Of a stretch of 64,000 nt of DNA, positions 61,598-64,000 are shown one piece after another. The position numbers and the translations under genes were made by a program. Under the pieces are notes generated by a model. It was not told where the DNA came from. It saw nothing but the letters and a program-made list of their open reading frames with translations, and made no database searches. Within the stretch, counting starts at the first letter, position 1. Each line of letters begins with the position of its first letter. Origin of the DNA: Actinomyces haliotis (lineage in GTDB: Bacteria > Actinomycetota > Actinomycetes > Actinomycetales > Actinomycetaceae); contig NZ_JACWNA010000008.1 in the NCBI RefSeq assembly GCF_015355765.1, positions 1 through 64,000 on the forward strand, written 5' to 3'.

Positions 61598-62302
61598 GTG
61601 AGCACCGGATACGACCCCTACAACCAGCCCCAGGGCGCCCAGCAGCCCAGCCCGTCAGAGGGCTACGGCTACGGCCAGTCCACCTCGCCCGCCTACGGCC
61701 AGAGCGCCGACGTCGCCTACGGCCAGCCCGGCTACGGTCAGCCTGCCTACCAGCAGCAGGGCTACGGCCAGACCGGCTACGCCGACGCCGCCCAGGGCTA
61801 CCCGGGCTACTCGACCCTCGGCGCCGCCTCCGTGCCCGGCCTGCCCCCCTTCGTCACGGCGGAGACGGCGCCGAGCAACGTCGGCTTCGGCGACGCCATC
61901 AAGCTGTTCTTCAAGAAGTACGCCCAGTTCCGCGGCGCCGCGTCCCGCTCCGAGTACTGGTGGGCCTACCTGGGCGTCTTCCTCATCGAGCTCATCCCGG
62001 CCATCCTCATCACGGTGGGGATCGGTACCATGGCCGCGGGGACGACCTATGACGAGTACGGCCACGTCGAGTCCACGGGCTCGCCCGCGCTCATGGTCGT
62101 CGGCTACATCCTTCTCCTCGTCATCGGCCTCGCGGTGCTCGTGCCGAGCCTCGCGATCACCTGGCGCCGTCTCCACGACTCCGGCAGGTCCGGAGCGTGG
62201 TACTTCATCTGCCTCGTGCCCGTCATCGGCCCGATCTGGCTGCTCGTCCTCCTCATCACCGAGCGTCACGTCGAGCTGTGGCGGCCCGAGTGGTTCGTGT
62301 GA
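61598..62302 (+). CDS. DUF805 membrane protein with G/Y/Q-rich head
   Basis: 234 residues. Repeat-rich head ([17 protein letters not shown]), then DUF805: [20 protein letters not shown], helices, [23 protein letters not shown]805 proteins are of unknown function. GTG at 61598 with CAGGAG ahead. Composition mirrors the TM2 neighbour, suggesting the two heads mediate a common interaction. Confidence 0.88.
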   Translation: MSTGYDPYNQPQGAQQPSPSEGYGYGQSTSPAYGQSADVAYGQPGYGQPAYQQQGYGQTGYADAAQGYPGYSTLGAASVPGLPPFVTAETAPSNVGFGDAIKLFFKKYAQFRGAASRSEYWWAYLGVFLIELIPAILITVGIGTMAAGTTYDEYGHVESTGSPALMVVGYILLLVIGLAVLVPSLAITWRRLHDSGRSGAWYFICLVPVIGPIWLLVLLITERHVELWRPEWFV

Positions 62303-62483
62303 GCCGCTCCTGACCACGGGCCCGCGAGGGCCGGTCGGCCCCGTACCACCGAGCGTGGTGCGGGGCCGACCTCGTCCCGGCGGACGCCGCAGCCCGCGGC
62401 TGGACCCCGACGACGTCCCCCACGCCCCGTCACCCCCGCCGCTCACAGCCCGCTCACGGCACCGCCCTGGCACAATCGGGCAC

Positions 62484-63137
62484 GTGCTGCTCTCCGACCA
62501 TGACATCCGCGCCGAGCTCGACGCGGGCCGCGTCGTCCTCGACCCCTACGACCCGGCGATGATCCAGCCCGCCTCCATCGACGTGCGACTGGACCGCTGG
62601 TTCCGGCTCTTCGACAACCACCGCTACCCGGTCATCGACCCTGCCGTCGAGCAGTCCGAGCTCACGCACCTCATCGACGTCGGCCCCGACGAGCCCTTCA
62701 TCCTCCACCCCGGCGAGTTCGTCCTCGGCGCCACCTACGAGCGCGTCACCCTCCCCGACGACGTCGCCGCCCGCCTCGAGGGCAAGTCCTCCCTGGGCCG
62801 CCTGGGCCTCCTCACCCACTCCACCGCCGGCTTCATCGACCCGGGCTTCACCGGCCACGTCACCCTCGAGCTCTCCAACACGGCGACGATGCCCATCAGG
62901 CTCTGGCCCGGGATAAAGGTCGGGCAGCTGTGCTTCTTCCGCCTGTCCAGCCCCTCCGACCACCCCTACGGCTCGGGGACCACCGGGTCGCACTACCAGG
63001 GGCAGCGCGGCCCGACCGCCTCGCGCTCCCACGTGCGCTTCGACCGCGTTCGCATCACCGACCCCGGCCCCCTGGCCGAGGGCGTGACCACCTTCGACGA
63101 CGTCGCACCGTCGTCCTCAGCAGCCGACGAGCGCTGA
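62484..63137 (+). CDS. dcd: dCTP deaminase (bifunctional, dUMP-forming type)
   Basis: 217 residues. Converts dCTP toward dUMP for dTTP synthesis. Family motifs: [32 protein letters not shown] with the catalytic Glu in HVTLELSN, and [19 protein letters not shown]. Resembles the combined deaminase/dUTPase of mycobacteria. GTG at 62484. The next gene starts 7 bp after its stop. Confidence 0.93.
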   Translation: MLLSDHDIRAELDAGRVVLDPYDPAMIQPASIDVRLDRWFRLFDNHRYPVIDPAVEQSELTHLIDVGPDEPFILHPGEFVLGATYERVTLPDDVAARLEGKSSLGRLGLLTHSTAGFIDPGFTGHVTLELSNTATMPIRLWPGIKVGQLCFFRLSSPSDHPYGSGTTGSHYQGQRGPTASRSHVRFDRVRITDPGPLAEGVTTFDDVAPSSSAADER

Positions 63138-63144
63138 GCGAGCC

Positions 63145-64000
63145 ATGACCGACTCCACCGGAACCGCCCCGGACCAGCCGGGCTCCGAGCGGCCGACGGA
63201 CACCGCCGCGGCCCTCCCGCTCGACACTGGCGTCCTCATCGTCCCGAGGGCCCTGCCCACCGACGAGCTCGACTCCCGCCACCTCCTCGTCCTGCCTGAC
63301 GACGTCGAGACCGAGGAGGTCGAGGCCCTCGCCGTCTCCCAGGACGCCCGCGCCGGCTGGCTCTCCGTCTCCTCGATCGGCCTCATGCCCGACGTCGAGC
63401 TCCACGGCCCCTGGCACCTCGACGACGCGCTGCGCCGGCGCCTCGACCTGCCCGAGTGGGCCGACCAGGTGATGGCCCTGGCTTGCGAGCCCCAGCGCGG
63501 CGGCCCGCTGCCCGTCGAGCTCGCCGGCCTGGACCCGCTCGCCGACGCCTTCGCCCTCCACCAGCCCGAGGGCACGGAGCTCCTCGCGCTCCAGAGACTG
63601 CGCGCCATCGCGCGGCGCCTGCGCGGCGGCCTGCGCCTCGTCGGCGACGGCATCGTCCCCGAGCTCTACGTCCCCGACCCCGACGAGCACGTCGGCCTCA
63701 CGCTCGTCGCCCCCGTCTGGATCGCCCCGGACGGCCTCGAGACGCTGCTCGCTGACGTCGTCCCCGGGGCGCGCGCCCAGCTCGACATGCCCGCACCGAG
63801 CGCGGGGGCAACCGGCCTCGCGTCGCTCGGTGACGAGGAGCGCCGTCGCCTCGAGGGCCTCATCGGCGCCGAGGCCCTCGCGCGGGCCGAGGAGGCTGCG
63901 CGCAACCGGGCAGTCGAGACTCCGGAGGAGACGGTCCTCGACGGCTACGCCGTGCACGTGCCCGTGGCCGGAGCCTCCGACGACTCCGTCGTCGAGCTGC
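63145..64000 (+). CDS. Unknown protein, runs off the window
   Basis: At least 285 residues (partial). ATG at 63145, 7 bp after the dcd stop. No helix or signal peptide. The visible part has a hydrophilic, acidic N-terminus (MTDSTGTAPDQPGSERPTDT), then alternating acid/hydrophobic stretches such as LPDDVETEEVEALAVSQDAR and ELYVPDPDEHVGLTLVAPVW. I do not recognise a family. The antisense frame is also open, as usual in high-GC DNA; the sense frame is preferred for its placement and codon use. Confidence 0.6.
   Translation, partial: MTDSTGTAPDQPGSERPTDTAAALPLDTGVLIVPRALPTDELDSRHLLVLPDDVETEEVEALAVSQDARAGWLSVSSIGLMPDVELHGPWHLDDALRRRLDLPEWADQVMALACEPQRGGPLPVELAGLDPLADAFALHQPEGTELLALQRLRAIARRLRGGLRLVGDGIVPELYVPDPDEHVGLTLVAPVWIAPDGLETLLADVVPGARAQLDMPAPSAGATGLASLGDEERRRLEGLIGAEALARAEEAARNRAVETPEETVLDGYAVHVPVAGASDDSVVEL

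Noticed and set aside
63055-63957. Minus-strand gene at the right edge
   Set aside because: The plus-strand frame from 63145 starts 7 bp after dcd and has better codon use; the minus frame overlaps it fully.
1-64000. CRISPR array, prophage, rRNA operon or replication origin
   Set aside because: No regularly spaced repeats, phage structural genes, rRNA or DnaA-box cluster were seen.

Overview
The window is high-GC DNA with GTG starts and overlapping start/stop codons. Its gene content suggests an actinobacterium: a choice-of-anchor M surface protein linked to a metal-type ABC transporter, DUF2993, DUF805 and TM2 proteins with Q/Y-rich heads, a MoxR/DUF58/VWA operon, and a bifunctional-type dCTP deaminase. 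Actinomyces or a close relative is my best guess, from gene content only; no rRNA gene is present.

Bases 1-15.7 kb are an accessory, decaying region. Two apparently identical ISL3-family elements (1-1427 and 4118-5544, same orientation, same internal frameshift) bracket a heavy-metal module: a P1B ATPase, a separate HMA protein and a divergent ArsR-type regulator. Next comes the tail of an older ISL3-type element. It is followed by a three-gene cassette (5736-8941): a catalase-like haem protein, a conserved protein I cannot name, and a DyP-type peroxidase closed by a strong terminator. Then comes wreckage: a glpD lacking its 5' part, an IS3-family remnant, an intact ISL3 element (11018-12452), a scrap of an S9 peptidase, and an anchored-repeat ABC locus. 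In that locus the surface protein is beheaded, the binding-protein gene carries a 14-bp duplication frameshift, and deletions have joined it to pieces of the ATPase and permease.

From about 15.7 kb the window looks like ordinary chromosome. It holds YbjQ, SprT-like, ribokinase and a secreted lysozyme-like protein; a structured RNA candidate (19427-19644) before a cardiolipin synthase; HrpA helicase; and an exo/endonuclease-family membrane protein. A SAM-I riboswitch precedes metF-metE. Then come CutC, a CydDC-like ABC exporter pair with a His-rich insert, a CDF transporter, a TRIC-type channel, a VIT/CCC1 iron transporter with an IdeR-like box, an App1 phosphatase, a GT87 glycosyltransferase and an MFS carrier.

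The last third holds a PP2C phosphatase coupled to a 36-residue ORF and a DUF2993 protein, then the six-gene MoxR-DUF58-membrane-VWA-VWA-TPR operon (49486-55512). After that come a TetR regulator, Nudix hydrolase, M50-like protease, ArsB/NhaD-type carrier, DUF2087 protein, DoxX-like protein, tRNA-Gly(CCC), TM2 and DUF805 proteins, dCTP deaminase and a gene running off the end.

The most distinctive content is the catalase-like/unknown/DyP cassette, the metal composite transposon, the structured RNA, the His-rich ABC insert and the decaying anchored-repeat ABC locus. All calls come from reading the sequence; no database search was run.
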